The position numbers and the translations under genes were made by a program. From positions 20,928,471-20,992,470 of the forward strand of contig OY987247.1 in the NCBI GenBank assembly GCA_963920765.1: a DNA stretch of 64,000 nucleotides. Direction: 5' to 3'. Shown here piece by piece: positions 11,729 to 23,345 of this stretch (the first letter of the stretch is position 1; every line of letters begins with the position of its first letter). Source of the stretch: Ulota crispa. Lineage: Eukaryota; Streptophyta; Bryopsida; Orthotrichales; Orthotrichaceae. The notes below the pieces were generated by a model, which saw nothing but the letters and a program-made list of their open reading frames with translations, had not been told where the DNA came from and did not search any database.

Positions 11729-12879
11729 CATGTTTCTCGTTTGCGCACTCTTCAATCGCATGGTTGGAGCTATAGGAGGCGCCATCGCAATCATTTGCTA
11801 AAATTTTTGCAAACATAGCAATTGCAGCACTTGTGACCTCAACATCTATTGGTACACCTTCCCCAAGCTCCCAAACCCTATCATCTCTGTAATGTATTGC
11901 ATTTACGCCTTTTGTACGCATTGTAGAAGTTTTCAGTTATTGTTCTAGAAAGAGGGTTATGTATCACCTCCCTTGTTTTAATCAAGATTGTGAGCCTTGT
12001 AATAGAAGCTAGGCAATAGTGTCATATTGTATTTTTAGTACACCACGTGGAATCATGTGATTACACTCTTTTATTTGTGTCCATGATTCCGAGAGTCAAC
12101 TTATTGCCAAAAGACGTCATAGTAAACATCAAAATAGACGTCAACGCGTTACAAGCAATGTCAATTCCACAGTTGCATGAGCAACAATGTAGTAGGCGTT
12201 GAAAGAGACATTGCAGCGTCTAGCTTTGTGAGGTGTCATAGTCAATTTTACCACAAACATTTAGACCATTGCAATTAGCTATGAATTATAATAATTAAGG
12301 GAGCTCCTCATATGTTGCTTAGCGCTAGCCATGTACACTATGCCATACAGTATGTAGTGCACGCTACGTGCATTGTTATACATCTATTAATCATCAATTG
12401 TTTGGCATTAGTATCACCTCACAATTATGATTGAGTGATTTAAGAGTACTTAGAGAATTAACGTAGGCCAAATACAACATGAGTTTAAATTTTTGGACTC
12501 ATTTTTGTTTGTAATTGATGAATGTCTACGCAATAGGGTTGAAGCACAAAAATATCTTATTAATGTCGGCAAAAGGTCTTTGACGTAAAGGATGAGGTTC
12601 ATGTTCATGTTCATGTTCATGTTCTTGGTGATGTTAGCATTGACGTAACCAATGCATGTGAAACGTCACAAAGAACATTTATTTACATGTCCAGTTTCAT
12701 TCCCTTGTTGTTCCTAAGAACATGTTCACCTCTAATCTAGCACATAGTAGATGCTTGAATTTCATTGTGAATGTGGTCTAGATATTAGAAATGATTGAAA
12801 TTATGTCATTATACATGTCTATTTCAAAAGCTAGTACAAAGGAAGTTGGACACAACAGTAAGTCCATGAACAAGGTTTA
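11729..12879. other. No supported gene; short hexamer repeat
   Basis: AT-rich DNA. At about 12,597-12,632 the hexamer GTTCAT is repeated four to five times. Nothing else could be assigned. Confidence 0.4.
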
Positions 12880-13150
12880 TTGCTGCACAATATGCCTAAC
12901 CGCGGAGCAAGAATTCAAATTGCAAGTGATGAGCGTACATTGCGGCATATTCCACTTAGCGACTTGATTTTGCAAACAAAGTTACAAGATGCCACAAAAA
13001 AGAACTACTTGTCCTATCCCTGTCCATGTAGGAATTGTCATGGAGGTTTACAAAAACAAATTCAAATGATTAGAAGACACAGGCCTACATCAATCACAAA
13101 TAGTGCAAATTTTATGAGCATTTGCATATTTGATGGGATGTTCCATGCAT
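12880..13150 (+). pseudogene. CACTA transposase fragment (transposase-associated domain)
   Basis: The plus strand encodes a segment with YPCPCRNCHGG followed by QIQMIRRH. This resembles the N-terminal transposase-associated domain of plant CACTA transposases, in which a CxCxxC cluster and a downstream RRH/RKH element form a small zinc-binding module; whether the family assignment is right is inference. A weakly conserved lead of about 45 residues precedes it (SDERTLRHIPLSDLILQ). The open stretch runs straight into the left end of another CACTA element at 13,151, so it was cut by that insertion. No catalytic DDE region is present. The beginning is uncertain because upstream exons are not identifiable. 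Confidence 0.5.
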
Positions 13151-14130
13151 CACTACAAGGAAAAGGCCTTGTTTATGACTAGGATTTTGACTCTATAAGG
13201 TCATAAAAACGGGCTATGACTAGAGTACTCATAGACATCTTGGTCAAGTCATTTGACCAATGTGACTAGCAGTCAAATGGGTGGCTAGTTGTTCCTAATG
13301 AGATATTCCCAATGAATTTTAGGGACCTCAAAAGGGACTTAGCTTGAGATTTTCAATCTTGTGACTCTGCATAGTCATGTTTTTGGTCTGATATGACTAT
13401 CTATAGTCAAACTTTATGACTAAACATAGTCACGTCTAGTGGTTTAGGGAAAGAAATTTCACTCTATTTAGTCATAATTTTCATTGTTTTGTCATTAGGA
13501 ACAATGACTATGGTAAGCCATTTTTGGATCTTTGATTACTTGCTTTAGTCAAGTTTAGTAGAGTTTATAATATGATTTATTGTATGGTCATAGATGACTT
13601 ATCCTAGTCAAAATTGTGTTGATTGTGACCAATAGTAGTCATGAGAGCAAGAATTATGACTACATTTAGGTAGGGTTGAGGGTAGGTGAAATATGACTAT
13701 GGACAGTCAATATGGGCTTCCAATTAAGATTAAGCTTAGTCATGTTTGGCCAATTTTATGCATGGTTTAGGGTCATTTCCTTTCAATAACTATGACTATA
13801 CATAGTCATAATTGAATTGTGTCATGACTAACAATAGTCAATTACACAATTTCAATATTGCTTGGGAGTGCATTTTGTTTATTTAGGGGTGATGTTATGA
13901 CTAGGGATAGTTAAGTTCTAATCCATAAATGACTGCCTGCAGTCATAAAGGTGCATTAAAGGACTTAGGTAATTGCATGTTCTTTACTCTAATAGTCACA
14001 TATGGGATACATGGCAATGTTAGTTTGCAAAATTGACTATATGTAGTAATATCTTCACACTGCAATAACTAATGCAAGTCATACAATACTATTTGCGTGC
14101 ATTTAAGTGACTAATACTAGTCATAAAATC
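13151..14130. mobile_element. Left end of a CACTA element with TAGTCA subterminal repeats
   Basis: The terminus reads CACTACAAGGAAAAGGCC at 13,151. The next kilobase holds more than twenty copies of TAGTCA or its complement TGACTA, often paired as TATGACTA...TAGTCAT a few bases apart. Dense motif arrays next to the terminus are typical of CACTA elements, where they bind the element's own regulatory protein. The same motif returns at 15,260-15,600, 17,620-17,700, 21,590-21,650 and 23,640-23,710, so the element may have spanned much of this region. No matching right terminus followed by CAT was found. Confidence 0.6.
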
Positions 14131-14326
14131 ATAATCAAGGGAAAAGGGTGGTAAGTTAATCATAAAAAGAAACCACATAATGTGGAAGTCCTCCACATCA
14201 AAGCAAACCCTAAACCCTAAGCTACCTTGGGCGCAGGCCATATGAAGCGGACAAGCCAAGTCGCAAACTGCCCAATTGCGGTACCTATGGTTGTCATCAG
14301 GAAGTCATCTAGGGTGATAGGCTTAT

Positions 14327-14362
14327 ATAACTCAAAGCTATCATCGTAGCTTTGAGTTACGG
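14327..14362. other. Short perfect hairpin
   Basis: ACTCAAAGCTA and its complement TAGCTTTGAGT flank a six-base loop. It sits in the CACTA interior and no T-run follows it. The function is unknown. Confidence 0.4.
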
Positions 14363-14939
14363 CCAAAGCCACGTCTTCAATCTTCACCTTTTATTGTGCA
14401 AGACCTCATCTTTGTCCTTGTGCATTGTCCCCATAGCTCCAATCTTGCCCTCCTTTGCCACCTTGTAACTCATGATCTCATACACATGTCCCACTATGGA
14501 ATGAACATGTGAAAGACTTTAGCCTTTCCTAGAACAAGTAGTGAAGGTGGTGGGATAGGCCGCATCTCATGGCCGCCGAGTGTGTACATTGGGCGCACCA
14601 CTTCCTTTGCTGCGGTCTAGACAAGCAAAGGTTCCTTCCCTTTCTTCTTGCTAGTGGCTTTGCCTCGTCATCCCTTTTAGCCTGCACCCTTTTGGCCTCC
14701 ACCCTTTGGCGCACCAGTCTTGGGCACTACTTCCTTCAGCAAGCCGCCATTGTCTTAGCAGAGTCTCTCAATCTTTGTCATACGGGGCCTCTTCTGCGAT
14801 GGTGCGCCATCGTCGCCTCCAACCATGTTTGCATGCTTCCCTCTTGGAGAACCACCCTTGTCAAATTTCTTTCTATGAGGGGTCATCTGCACTTGCCATT
14901 GCTCCTCTTCTGTTGCCTCCATGGCAATGACCACGCTAG

Positions 14940-15133
14940 CACTAGAAGAAAATTGCGTTGGAACCTGCTAAAATGTCCAATGGTTTATGTTGAGTTCCAT
15001 ATTTCCAATGCAAAATTTTGGTAAACACAGCAAAATTTTGTGATGTTTAGCAAAATTTTGCATTAAAAATATGGAACTCAACATAAACCACTGGACATTT
15101 TTTAGTGGGTTCCAACGCGGTTTTCTACTAGTG
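14940..15133. mobile_element. CACTA foldback MITE, 194 bp, TSD TAG
   Basis: It begins CACTAGAAGAAAATTGCG and, on the complement, CACTAGTAGAAAACCGCG. TAG is duplicated at 14,937-14,939 and 15,134-15,136. The two arms (about 90 bases each, sharing TTATGTTGAGTTCCAT) make almost the whole element a hairpin with a short loop near 15,035. Confidence 0.85.
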
Positions 15134-15259
15134 TAGGTGGTTTTAGGGTAGGTGCTGCTCTTTGTGAAACTATTGTGTGACAAATTAAATGAAGCAATAG
15201 TCAATGGTATATGCCAAACAATGTGCACATGTTTGCAATTCACATCTACCTCATTCACA

Positions 15260-15640
15260 TGACTAGAACTAATCTTGCAATAATAGAAAGTGACTATGTC
15301 AAGTCAAATTATAGCCCCACATGACTATCTACAGTTGTGATATACTATCATAATCAATGACTATATGTAGTCAACCATGACTCCTACCTTTCACTACCTC
15401 TAGTCATATGCCCATTATCTATGACTACAGACAGTCATAGTAGTTACATATGTGACTAAATTTGATTGCGGATGTTACAAGCATTTGGTGACTACTTGTA
15501 GTCATTGTTGACTAACTTCTTGGACTACCATGAGTCATATACTTGATTCACATGACTATCACTAGTCATACTCACTCCTACATGATTGAAAAGGGACATA
15601 TGCACATAGAACATTATTCTCATAGTCATTTGTGTTCAAA
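15260..15640. repeat. Second cluster of TAGTCA/TGACTA motifs
   Basis: About fifteen copies of the motif occur within roughly 350 bases, many as close inverted pairs. It belongs to the same family as the subterminal array at 13.2-14.1 kb. It may be the subterminal region of a second, truncated copy, because no terminus is visible at either edge. Confidence 0.5.
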
Positions 15641-16798
15641 TCATTAGGTGCAAGAGCCTTGCCAAAGCCCACAGGATTGCTAAATTGTGAGTAAGGATTC
15701 ATGAGCCGTGAGCCGTGAGCATAATTTTTTGTCTAAACAATAAATTTCATCCATAAATGTGTACATAGGACCTAACAATTGCACATTATAAACATTCATC
15801 TTTTGAAGAATTGTTGTTTTTTAAGGGTTTCCATTAGTTTTGAGCTCAAAATTGCATCTTGCTCACAAAATCTTGGCTAACCACTCATAGGCTCATTGTT
15901 CTACGCTCACAAAATAGCTTACCTTCCAAAGCCCATTCAATGTTGAATGCAAACAAGAAAGAACATTGTTTACCCAAAACCCATACCCACTTTAGAGATT
16001 AGGCTATCACCAGAGTCAAGGTCTACAATAGAAGGTGGCTTCTTTGGCTCCTCTCTTTGTTGCTCTTGCCTAAACTACCCACTACAGACTTCATGGGTTT
16101 GGTGTCCTCAAAAGGAGCTAAGTGTATCATCCTCAAGAGGTCCTTGATTTCCTTCACGGACGTCTCCACCCTGGTCATTTGCTTATCCATGTCTTGGTTA
16201 GGTGGGTTATTAGACATGAGGCTTGGCGGTGACTTTTCAGCCTGCATGCTAGCACCAGATAATACCTTGGATTGCTTAAGGCTAGGCTTTTGCCTCACCT
16301 TACCCTTGCCCTTCCCTTGTGCCATTTGAAACTCCACCTCAACGGGCATGGGAGGCCTCTCCAACTTTGTGGTCTAAAATGATGAAAGTCCTATAATGAA
16401 TTTTGCAACTTGATAGAAAGACTTCTTTTCCAGTGTGGATATAAATTTTAGACCTTCAAGCCATAGAAAAGCACCAAATGTATTTACAAAACCAAGAAAA
16501 GGAAGCAAACAAGGCGCTTACCAAGCTCTCTTGCACATGCTCCTCTATGTGCCCCCTTGCAGAAGGAGTCTGCACCATGGAGCGGATAGCTTTCAACTTC
16601 TTGGCTTCCTTGATCTTCCTCTCTTAGGAGATGAGGGTGTAAAGGTTGGCCCAATGGTCTGCTTTCACCAACGAAAGTGTTGAATAACCCCCCAACATGT
16701 GCTTCTTTAGTTAATACCTCTTGGGCTTCAGCTGTTCTTTAAGCTCATTATTGAAAGCTTCCTTTGAGACACAACCTATTCCACCCACACAGTCAAAG

Positions 16799-16950
16799 CA
16801 CTAGTAGAAAACTAGAAGAAAAACATTAAAGTCAACATAACCAATTTGATGTTGTTTTGTTCCAAACGCAAATTTTTGCGTTAAGAACAAAACAACATCA
16901 AATTGGTTATGTTGAACTTTAATGTATTTTCTTCTAGTATTCTACTAGTG
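16799..16950. mobile_element. CACTA foldback MITE, 152 bp, TSD AAG
   Basis: It starts CACTAGTAGAAAACTAG and ends with the complement of CACTAGTAGAATACTAG. AAG is duplicated at 16,796-16,798 and 16,951-16,953. Arms of about 65 bases (sharing ATCAAATTGGTTATGTTGA) fold on a short A/T-rich loop. Confidence 0.85.
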
Positions 16951-17530
16951 AAGGTGCTATCTACGGGGGCTTTCACCACCAACAACATAGCCAACTCATG
17001 ACAATTGTACTTATCCACACTAAAATCAATATCTTGGGATGACCCCAAAGACATTGAAGCTACCTATATTGGTTGTCACCCTCAGGTACCCCCTCATTGG
17101 AAATCTCCACCACATCGCACACATTGGCACTTATCTCTCACTACCTGACTTGATCTAGCTGGGCCTTAATGGCCTTTTGCCTCTTCCTGCAATAATCTCC
17201 TCCAAGGAGGCACGTCCCTCCACTTTCAACCTCCTTTGCCCCAACTGGTGGAGGCTTCTAATGGACTCCTTGTTTCTTTTGTGAAGTGCGTTTCTCCAAG
17301 ATCTCCAAATGCTTTTGGAGCACTTGCATTTCAATGTCCTTCTTGTTGTTGTTGTCTTCCACCTCCATAAGCTCCTCCTTTGGAAAGGGCTTGTCCTAAA
17401 ACACCCAATTAGGAAGGACAGGCTCCTCATACCCCAAAGCCTCTTGGATGTAGTCAAAGTCCTTAGCCGCCTCATTGTCATCCATTTTCCTTGGCGTCCT
17501 TTGCAAATTCCCACTTACAAACTTTGATGC

Positions 17531-17960
17531 TAGCTGCACACAATCCTTTTGAAAATAAGTCCTCATGAAACAATCACATTGCTAATTAATGGAGCAAATG
17601 TCTACTATACAAAATCAAAAGGTGACTATAGAAAGCCTCAATAGTGACTACAAAATGTGAAGATATGACTAAGCAATCCAAACTTGTGACTACTGGAGGT
17701 GAACAATATTATTAGAATGAGTTAGAGGACATCTATAAGTAAGCACCAACTCTAAATATGACAACACCCAGTAACAAAATGACAAACCCTAGTACAATGT
17801 AATGCTAGAATGCATCAATTTCAACCATGACAATACCACCATTGATTGATTACATCTAATCCAAAAGTGACACAAAGAGCTCAAGCATTGCAATAATGCA
17901 AAAAAATCGAATCCCCTTGATCATGGAGGAACAAAAAAAATAGCTCCCCCCCTCCAATGA
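17531..17960. other. Spacer with scattered TAGTCA-like motifs
   Basis: GTGACTA-type words occur at about 17,620-17,700. There is no gene. This lies upstream of the minus-strand accessory gene and may have held its promoter. Confidence 0.35.
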
Positions 17961-17964
17961 TACA

Positions 17965-18720
17965 TACACAGATTCACAAGAAGACAAGTCTAGACTCTCA
18001 ATACTTTGCTGGATACTCACGATACCCTGCTGGATACTCTCAAAAAAAAACTAACTTCCCCTAGCTCATCAAATTCACAAGAAAGCAAGACTAGACTCCA
18101 ATACTAAAGCTCAATACCTAAATAAATTAACCCCCCCCCCATTTTAAGTCAATTAGATTCACAAAAAGGCAAGTCTAGACTCTTGATACTATGCTGGATA
18201 CTCTTGAAAAAAAATCATCCCACCCAGCCCTCCTAGCTGATCAAATTCATAAGAAGGCAGGACTAGACTCTCAAGATTCAAGCTAGACATGTAAATTCCA
18301 AATTTAACCCCCTCTCTTAGTGCACAAATTCATGAAAAAGCAAGACTAGACTCTTGATACTCAAGCTAGATACTCTAGAAAAAGAAATTACCCCTAGTCC
18401 TCCTAGTCTTCCTAGCTCATCATATTCACAAGAAAGCAAGACTAGACTCTCAAGATTCAAGCTCAATACTTGAAAAAAAAATTAACCCCCCCTAGACTGA
18501 TGAGATTCATGAAAAGGCAAGACTAGACTCTCGATACTCTGTTGGCTACTCTCAAGAAAATATAACCCCCCTAGCCCCCCTAGCTCATTAGATTCACAAG
18601 AAAGCGAGACTGGACTCTGTTACTCAAGCTCGTTACTTAAAAACCAATTAACCCCCCCTAGGCAAATAAGATTCACAAAAAGGCAAGACTACACTCCAAG
18701 AATCAATGTGAATACTCAAT
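17965..18720. repeat. Minisatellite, about nine imperfect units of 77-99 bp
   Basis: The word GCAAGACTAGACTC (with variants) recurs near 17,988, 18,088, 18,172, 18,261, 18,343, 18,441, 18,520, 18,608 and 18,687. Each copy is preceded by a GATTCACAAGAA-like word and followed by a C-rich run (CCCCCC). Unit length varies mostly through the C-run and a short variable block (GATACT..GCTGGATACTC). Confidence 0.75.
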
Positions 18721-20066
18721 CAAAACATTAAATTCCCCCTCCAACAATTGATTACATTCACAATTGATAGCAACAAAGACTAAATTTTAGGATTTTGGGT
18801 TGGACACTGATCTTTCTTCAAGGGGTTAAAGAGTCAACTTGATGGTGCTATGTTGCACTTGGACCTAAATTCTTATACTTTGTCTTGGCGGTGGTCCTCC
18901 TTGAGCCCTACAAGCCTCAAATATTTCAGCATGTTTCATAGCAATCATTTGCAAAATCCTTGCGCTAATCAATGGAAGCATAGAAACTTTCTAAAAGAGC
19001 TGGACTATTTTAGTGTCTTCTAGGTTTGCTATAGAATAAGCAATGTCTCTAACGCAGAATTCATGGATTGAGAGACATTGGACCTACACTGCGCAATTTA
19101 TGGGACCACACTGCTTTGGATGTTGAGGTCTTGAGCTTTGTAGATGCTCTTCTAATCTCGGCAACCCTAATTCCCTCAACTTCTCTTGGTTGCATTGGAT
19201 GTTGGCTTTGCAAAGTTGTTCACAAACAAAGGTCTCCTTGATATCAGCCCAAGTAGCCAGCTTGAAGATTGGCTCCTACCTCCTACGCCTATGTGGTGAG
19301 CATCCGCGTAGTGGAGGTAGATTTCAACACTAAATCCTAAGCAAGGAGCTAAATCCTAAAACTGGGGACGCTAAAACCCCCTTGCACAAAAAGATGAATT
19401 CCGGCACTGCACCCAAAGCAACCTATTGTCTAAAATAGGGCAAAATTAAATGTCAATTCCAACGATAGCAAAAATCTAGGTACAATCCTCCTTTAACCTA
19501 GATTTCCTAGCAATGGCTCTCAAATTTCTCACCTCTCTCACAAGCCTCGTCTTTGCTTTGCAACATTTTCATGGAGGGTACGACGGCGCAACACAATCAG
19601 AAGCAAGAGCTACAGGAGCTAGCTGCAGTCGTTCAGTGAAAGCCTGCGTGGCCCTAAATTCGTGCAAGGTATGACGGCAACACAATCGGGAGCTCAAGAG
19701 TTGCTCAATGCATACGTGGCACTAAAACCTAGGTGCCCCCTCTATTCCCATTGATAGTAGTATTCCATGATATTCCATGCCTCCATGCTTCATGCATGTC
19801 AATGGTCCGAGAAATATTTTAGATTTTTGGTTGATTTCCTTCAGTTCTTGTTTTCAACCAAATTGTCAACAAAATATTTTGGTTATTTCCTCTCTTTCAT
19901 ATTGTAAATAAAAAAATTGAGGTTTTTTTATTGGTGTATAACTTGCAAATGTTATTTTCTCATTTCAATCGAGTAGCTTTGAATTAGCGATCGGATCTTC
20001 TTGGACCTTCTGCATGTCCATATGTGAAGGACTAATCCCAAAGCCTTTGAATTGCAAGCCTTATTA
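18721..20066. other. No supported gene
   Basis: Mixed-complexity DNA with no open frame that I recognise. About 19,560-19,740 contains two related GACGGCRACACAATC segments roughly 90 bases apart, a small local duplication. Confidence 0.35.
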
Positions 20067-21010
20067 ACCCTAAACAACCCAAATTAAAGGTACCCAAAGT
20101 GGATGTTTACAAAACTTCAAAGTTCAATTGAACCTCATCAAATCATAACGTTGAGTTCTTATTTTCTAATACAAGTTTGAATTGAAGGCTATTTTCAAAA
20201 TGAACAATTTGAATATGAAAATGACTATTGATTATTTTTCTATTCAAAAGTTGATGCAAGAGACTTTGCTGCAACTTTGTATTTCATGATGTTGAAAGAT
20301 ATAGAAATTGAGCCTTAAATGCGCTACAAGCTTGGACAAATATCTACATTAAATTTTTTATAAAAAACATATTAGAATAGCTCATGGAAGCCTTCCATTC
20401 ATTAAAGTTAGGGCATGTCATCACCCCAAACCTGTACATTTGTTAGTGACAAAATTTTGAGATTTGGCTGTTGCAGGCTTCAAGGAGACACGCTTGGGAG
20501 CTCATTTAGTGCGGGTGATGTCCACCGGCATTGTTTTCTAGTGCATGCGCCCCCCTAGGTAAAAGCTCTACTCTTATTGATTGTATTATATGTCATTCCA
20601 TGCCTACAATTTTAAATGCCTCTTGCCCATGTATAAAGACTTGACCCTAAACCCTTTAAACAACATGTCTTCACACTTAACAGCAAGTACCCAAAGTGGG
20701 TGTTTACAAAAAACTGAAGTTCAGTGAACATTATCAAAGCTTAAGTTTTTATTTCCTTTTTACAATACAAGTTTGTATTGAAGGCTATTTTGAAGTCTTG
20801 AAATTGAAATTGAATATGTAAATTGATTTTTTTTTATTCAAGATTTTGTACAATGGTCTCCATTACAATCTTTAGTTTCTTAGTGTTAGAAGATATTGAA
20901 ATTGAGCTTTAAATGCTCTAGAGCTTGGAGAGAGATGCACGTTAGAAATTGGTTCAAAATACTTATAGCAGTAGCTCTTGAAAATTCTAAATTGATTAAA
21001 GTTAGACATG
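20067..21010. repeat. Direct duplication, ~330-bp segments offset by about 598 bp
   Basis: The stretch starting near 20,067 (CCCTAAACAACCC, then TACCCAAAGTGGATGTTTAC at 20,089) is repeated from about 20,643 (CCCTAAACCC, then TACCCAAAGTGGGTGTTTAC at 20,687). Similarity continues through GAAATTGAGC and TTAAAGTTAG to about 20,420 and 21,010. Each copy starts after TTAA or TTGA, so these may be TTAA-family elements in tandem. A TTTAGGGA|TTAA right end lies at 21,312. Confidence 0.5.
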
Positions 21011-21839
21011 TCATGTACTAATACCTATTTTATTGCCAATACCAAACTTTTTAGATTTGTCATGTGAAATGACGATTGGACCACTTCAAATCACTTCAAC
21101 AATTTTAACACCTTCATATGAATACAATATCATTTTCCAAACAACAAGCCATATTGGTGTGCTTCCTTTTCCATGCAACATCTAACATGTTAAAATTGAA
21201 TTTATATGGTCAAAATTTAAAAATACATGATAAACTTTATATAACGCTTGATTGATTTTGTTGTTTCTAGGAAAACCCCAAAATGCTCAATAATGCATTG
21301 GGCATTTAGGGATTAAATCAAAGTGGTAAAAAGGGGGGTCCGACCTAATGATTAAACCTTATTAGCATGGAGCAACTGTTTCTCTAAACCAGAGCGACCA
21401 TTTTGTTTTTGTCTCACAAAGGGGGGTAGCCAACTAATCATTACACATTGTACAAGTTTGGGATAACTTTTAAGAAAATGTTGGACCTTTCTTTATAAAT
21501 ATCATGAAAATTTGCCCAATATATGCCTCCAAGTACATACTAAAAACTACGTTTGTATTAACCCCTAAAAGTGTGAAAAGACTATAATATGATTGTAGGT
21601 AGTCATGCAAAATTGTAAGTAGTTAATTTGTGACTATGTCACTACAAGGAGAATATTGTCCTAACTGACACAAAATTGACATAATTATGTCAATTATTGT
21701 GTCAATTAGGATGTGGTGATTAGGACGTCTTATTTGACATAGATTATGTCAATTGTTACAAGATAGTTGACATAATTGTGTACGTAAGAGTGTGGTTGTG
21801 AAACAATTTTTAATTTCATTTGATTTAGGATTGGCCATG

Positions 21840-22031
21840 CAAAATCCCAATTTGGGCTCTCTACTGATCCAATCTCAGGCAACCATGTGGATCAGGCAAA
21901 CACAAGAGGTCAGGTAACCGTTAGAATCGGTCGCCAGCACTTACTAGAGCAAGCAATCAGTTGGAGGAGAGGTTCAAGATCCCAACCTCTTAAGAGGCAG
22001 CCTTTTGATTTAACCATTATACCACCTCCAT
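21840..22031 (-). repeat. Possible tRNA-derived SINE (minus strand)
   Basis: On the minus strand a TGGTATAATGGTTA A-box-like word (22,011-22,024) and a TCTTGAACCTC B-box-like word (21,969-21,979) stand about 40 bases apart, as in a tRNA head. A non-tRNA body of about 120 bases follows. It lies inside the CACTA element and is GC-richer than its surroundings. The end points are approximate. Confidence 0.45.
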
Positions 22032-23229
22032 ACATGCATGTGTACATGTAGATTTAAACTTTATTAATAATGTATAGCTCTGATGCAAATTTTTTAGACT
22101 TAAGTAATTTCTTTCATTTGGTTTGAAAACTGTGTATCTTGAGCAGCAGTGATTCCAAACATGATTTCTACTTTTAGATCAAGTGACTAAAAATACTATT
22201 GAAAAGCTAGTATTTTCAAATTTAGTACTGTGAAGTTCAAAAGTTTAATAGTTGCATAAATTGTTTGGTACCAATCCTGCAAAATTTAGTTAGTTTGAAG
22301 ATCATTGCTAAGTAGACATTCCATGCTCAAAGAAAAAAATAAAAGTAGAGTGATAACCCTTAACTGTAAGATATAAAATGGAGTTAGTAACCTAGCTGAT
22401 TTTGTAAGCAAATGATGCAAAATGCATGAAGGAATTCATGTATTTAAAAATGGAAAATGATAACCAATCAAAAGTTGCTTCTCTATGGAGAAATCTCAAG
22501 AATATGAGGAACTTGCAACAATAGCCAATTCCACACACACTTCTTGGAGAGGTCTCAATAATTCGAGACAATTTGACAAATTTGGGATTTTTGAAGTGAG
22601 CAAGGAGAAGATGGTGCCTTGGATTTACTTTGATGCTCAAGTATTGTGCAAGTTGTTTTATAATATGTTCATGTGAAGGTTTTATGAGGTTTACTGGTCC
22701 TTCAAATCTTTGAGAGATGTATTTGATTTTTTGAAAGAAATGAAGGGTAGTTTTTATATTTTTTCATAAAAAAATTGTGGTATCTAAAACAACAAAAATG
22801 TTGTACTTTCTATATAAACTTTTGATAAATAGTTCAATTTGTGTCCAAAGGTATCTAAATCAACAAAAAAAATGTTGATTTTTTGTTATTTTGAGCATGT
22901 TTATACTAGACTTTAAAATCTACTAATTTTAAAGTATAGCAAATTGTGAAAAGTGAAGAAAGAAAACATTCAATATACAATGAGAATTCTAAAAGATTCT
23001 AAAAGATTTGGAAAGATTTTCTTGGTCTATTTTTAATTTCAAAATACTTCAATGAGGTTCAAAAAGATTCTAAAAAGATTTCAAAAACAACCCAAAATTA
23101 TTCTAAATTTTTATATATATATATAAAAGATTTTAAAGTATTTTGATGAATTTAAAAAATATTCTAAAAAGATCCTAAAAGACTCCATTCTTATAAAGAT
23201 TTTGAAATATTTTAATGAATTCCAACAAG

Positions 23230-23345
23230 ATTTCAAAAAGATTCTCATAAATTCCAAAACAATTCTCAAAGATTTTCAAAGTTTTTCAAAGATTCTCAAA
23301 GATTCTCAAAGATTCCAAGAAAGATTCTAAAAGAATCCAATTTGA
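23230..23345. repeat. AAAGATTCTC simple repeat
   Basis: Tandem AAAGATTCTC-like words, the counterpart of 5,440-5,640 in the other CACTA element. Confidence 0.55.

Larger units (their letters stand above)
14400..17530 (-). pseudogene. Worn multi-exon accessory gene of the TAGTCA CACTA element
   Basis: Several minus-strand segments read like exons of one decayed gene. In order of transcription: about 17,480-17,150 (begins MDDNEAAKDFDYIQ, then an acidic and K/Q-rich part with KKDIEMQVLQKHLEILEKR that could form a coiled coil); about 16,800-16,500 (KEAFNNELKEQLKPKRY, then KIKEAKKLKAIRS); 16,364-16,023 (opens MERPPMPVEVEF, with QGKGKGKVRQKPS and METSVKEIKDLL-like helices); and about 14,920-14,400 (MEATEEEQWQVQMTPHRKK and a basic K/G-rich tail). 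It lies inside CACTA-type DNA and is low-complexity and charged, like the accessory proteins of such elements, but I recognise no catalytic motif. Several in-frame stops interrupt it. Two CACTA MITEs (14,940 and 16,799) have landed within it. A host origin cannot be excluded. Confidence 0.4.

Noticed and set aside
14205-14222. Telomere-like repeats (AAACCCTAAACCCTAA), also near 57,615
   Set aside because: Only two units each; such telo-box words are common by chance in plant DNA.
14569-15024. 151-codon plus frame
   Set aside because: It is antisense to the worn minus-strand accessory gene and runs into a CACTA MITE, so it is a shadow.
20540-20560. TTTTCTAGTGCAT as a CACTA right end
   Set aside because: The complement CACTAGAAAACAATGCC is plausible, but no left partner or target duplication was found.
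23114-23128. TATATATATATA run
   Set aside because: Short AT microsatellite with no sign of function.
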